NCBI GenBank assembly: GCA_937891805.1
Contig: CALATK010000042.1
Coordinates: 1-21,622, forward strand
Direction: 5' to 3'
Origin: an uncultured Fibrobacter sp.
GTDB taxonomy: Bacteria; Fibrobacterota; Fibrobacteria; Fibrobacterales; Fibrobacteraceae
Length of the DNA: 21,622 nt
Part shown: piece after piece, positions 21,175-21,622 of the stretch
Numbering within the stretch: position 1 is the stretch's first letter
Layout of the letters: each line of letters starts with the position of its first letter
The notes under the pieces: model-generated
The model's input: the letters and a program-made list of their open reading frames with translations, nothing else
Told to the model about the DNA's origin: nothing
Databases searched by the model: none
Translations under genes and position numbers: made by a program

Positions 21175-21622
21175 TTACCTAGATGCAAAGGCGCTTTCCA
21201 TAAAGGACTGCTCGTTACGGGAAATCCCGTTCTTTGTTGAAATTTTACGCCAGTTTGCGCAGATGATTTTTTTCATTTCGGTGATGGTTGCTTTTGCCTT
21301 TGCCGCAGGTATTCCGTAAAGTTCGCAAACATCCTGGGCGAGTTCCAATGATAGTGTGGAATCGTTGCCAGAAATATTCAGCGAAAGGAATTCCCCATAG
21401 GGATTCGGATTTACGTCGAACAGGGGCGAAAGCGTCCACCCTTTTTCGGACAAGAGAAAACCGTGGTTACGCAAGTGGTCGTCGGTGTTGGATACGAGAA
21501 TGTTGAATACAATCCGTTTCCAGAGTTCAAGAAGGTCCTTTTTGGGTGCTGCTCCGGCAGACTTGATGAAGGAGGCGATTTCGGTGTATCCGCAGTCTTC
21601 GTCCCCGTCAGTGTGGCCGAGC
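21175..21622 (-). CDS. HipA-family kinase, C-terminal fragment cut by the window edge
   Basis: The frame is open to the right edge of the window, so 148 C-terminal residues are visible; stop TAA is at 21177-21175. The HipA_C kinase core is present: a helix W-K-R-I-V-F-N-I-L-V-S followed by the catalytic loop N-T-D-D-H-L-R-N-H-G, then L-S-P-L-F-D-V-N-P containing the metal-binding Asp, and the helical end typical of HipA. HipA proteins are Ser/Thr kinases, the toxins of type II toxin-antitoxin systems; the E. coli one phosphorylates glutamyl-tRNA synthetase and causes growth arrest. The catalytic residues visible here are intact, so this part looks functional. The antitoxin (HipB) and the N-terminal half would lie beyond 21622 and cannot be judged. 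It is transcribed toward tldD, the only gene on this strand. Confidence 0.87.
   Translation of the reverse strand, partial: LGHTDGDEDCGYTEIASFIKSAGAAPKKDLLELWKRIVFNILVSNTDDHLRNHGFLLSEKGWTLSPLFDVNPNPYGEFLSLNISGNDSTLSLELAQDVCELYGIPAAKAKATITEMKKIICANWRKISTKNGISRNEQSFMESAFASR

Overview
The window looks like chromosome of a Fibrobacter species (Fibrobacter succinogenes or a close relative). The basis is its family content: a fibro-slime domain protein, a FISUMP (Fibrobacter succinogenes major paralogous) domain, two PCMD (putative carbohydrate metabolism domain) lipoproteins, serine-rich linkers in secreted lipoproteins, and an Rpn-type PD-(D/E)XK nuclease. All genes from the left edge to 21058 are on the + strand. 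The last, cut by the right edge, is on the - strand.

Layout. (a) 1-3756: the 3' end of a secreted PKD/Ig-like protein, an Rpn nuclease gene flanked by two identical GC-rich terminator repeats, then a lipoprotein carrying PKD-like domains related to those of the first gene. (b) 3972-8432: a 1,486-residue exported fibro-slime protein, of a group linked to outer-membrane cellulose adhesion in Fibrobacter. (c) 8500-11948: a SPOR-domain periplasmic protein, a minimal RNA m5C methyltransferase, a PEGA-domain envelope protein and a DUF1007 protein with an EF-hand-like loop. (d) 11995-13530: a FISUMP lipoprotein whose N-terminal half holds two copies of a four-cysteine module with matching spacing. 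(e) 13591-18449: a three-gene unit, bounded by terminators, encoding a predicted outer-membrane beta-barrel and two PCMD lipoproteins. It is the best candidate here for an uncharacterised system, a cell-surface glycan-binding assembly. (f) 18526-21058: a compact housekeeping unit of thioredoxin (active site CRPC), HisF and TldD. (g) The C-terminal kinase half of a HipA-family protein on the opposite strand.

Gene junctions are very tight. Strong hairpin terminators run straight into -10-like boxes, and at three genes (8500, 9743, 13591) the -10-like box lies only 6-8 nt before a start codon preceded by GGT, so these mRNAs may be leaderless. Two other junctions (14414-14428 and 16079-16094) share one design in which the Shine-Dalgarno sequence is built into the upstream stop codon. 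Several starts were placed from ribosome binding sites or signal-peptide logic rather than as the longest frame; each is explained at its gene. Functional calls rest on recognising motifs and domain architecture by eye; no database search was run.
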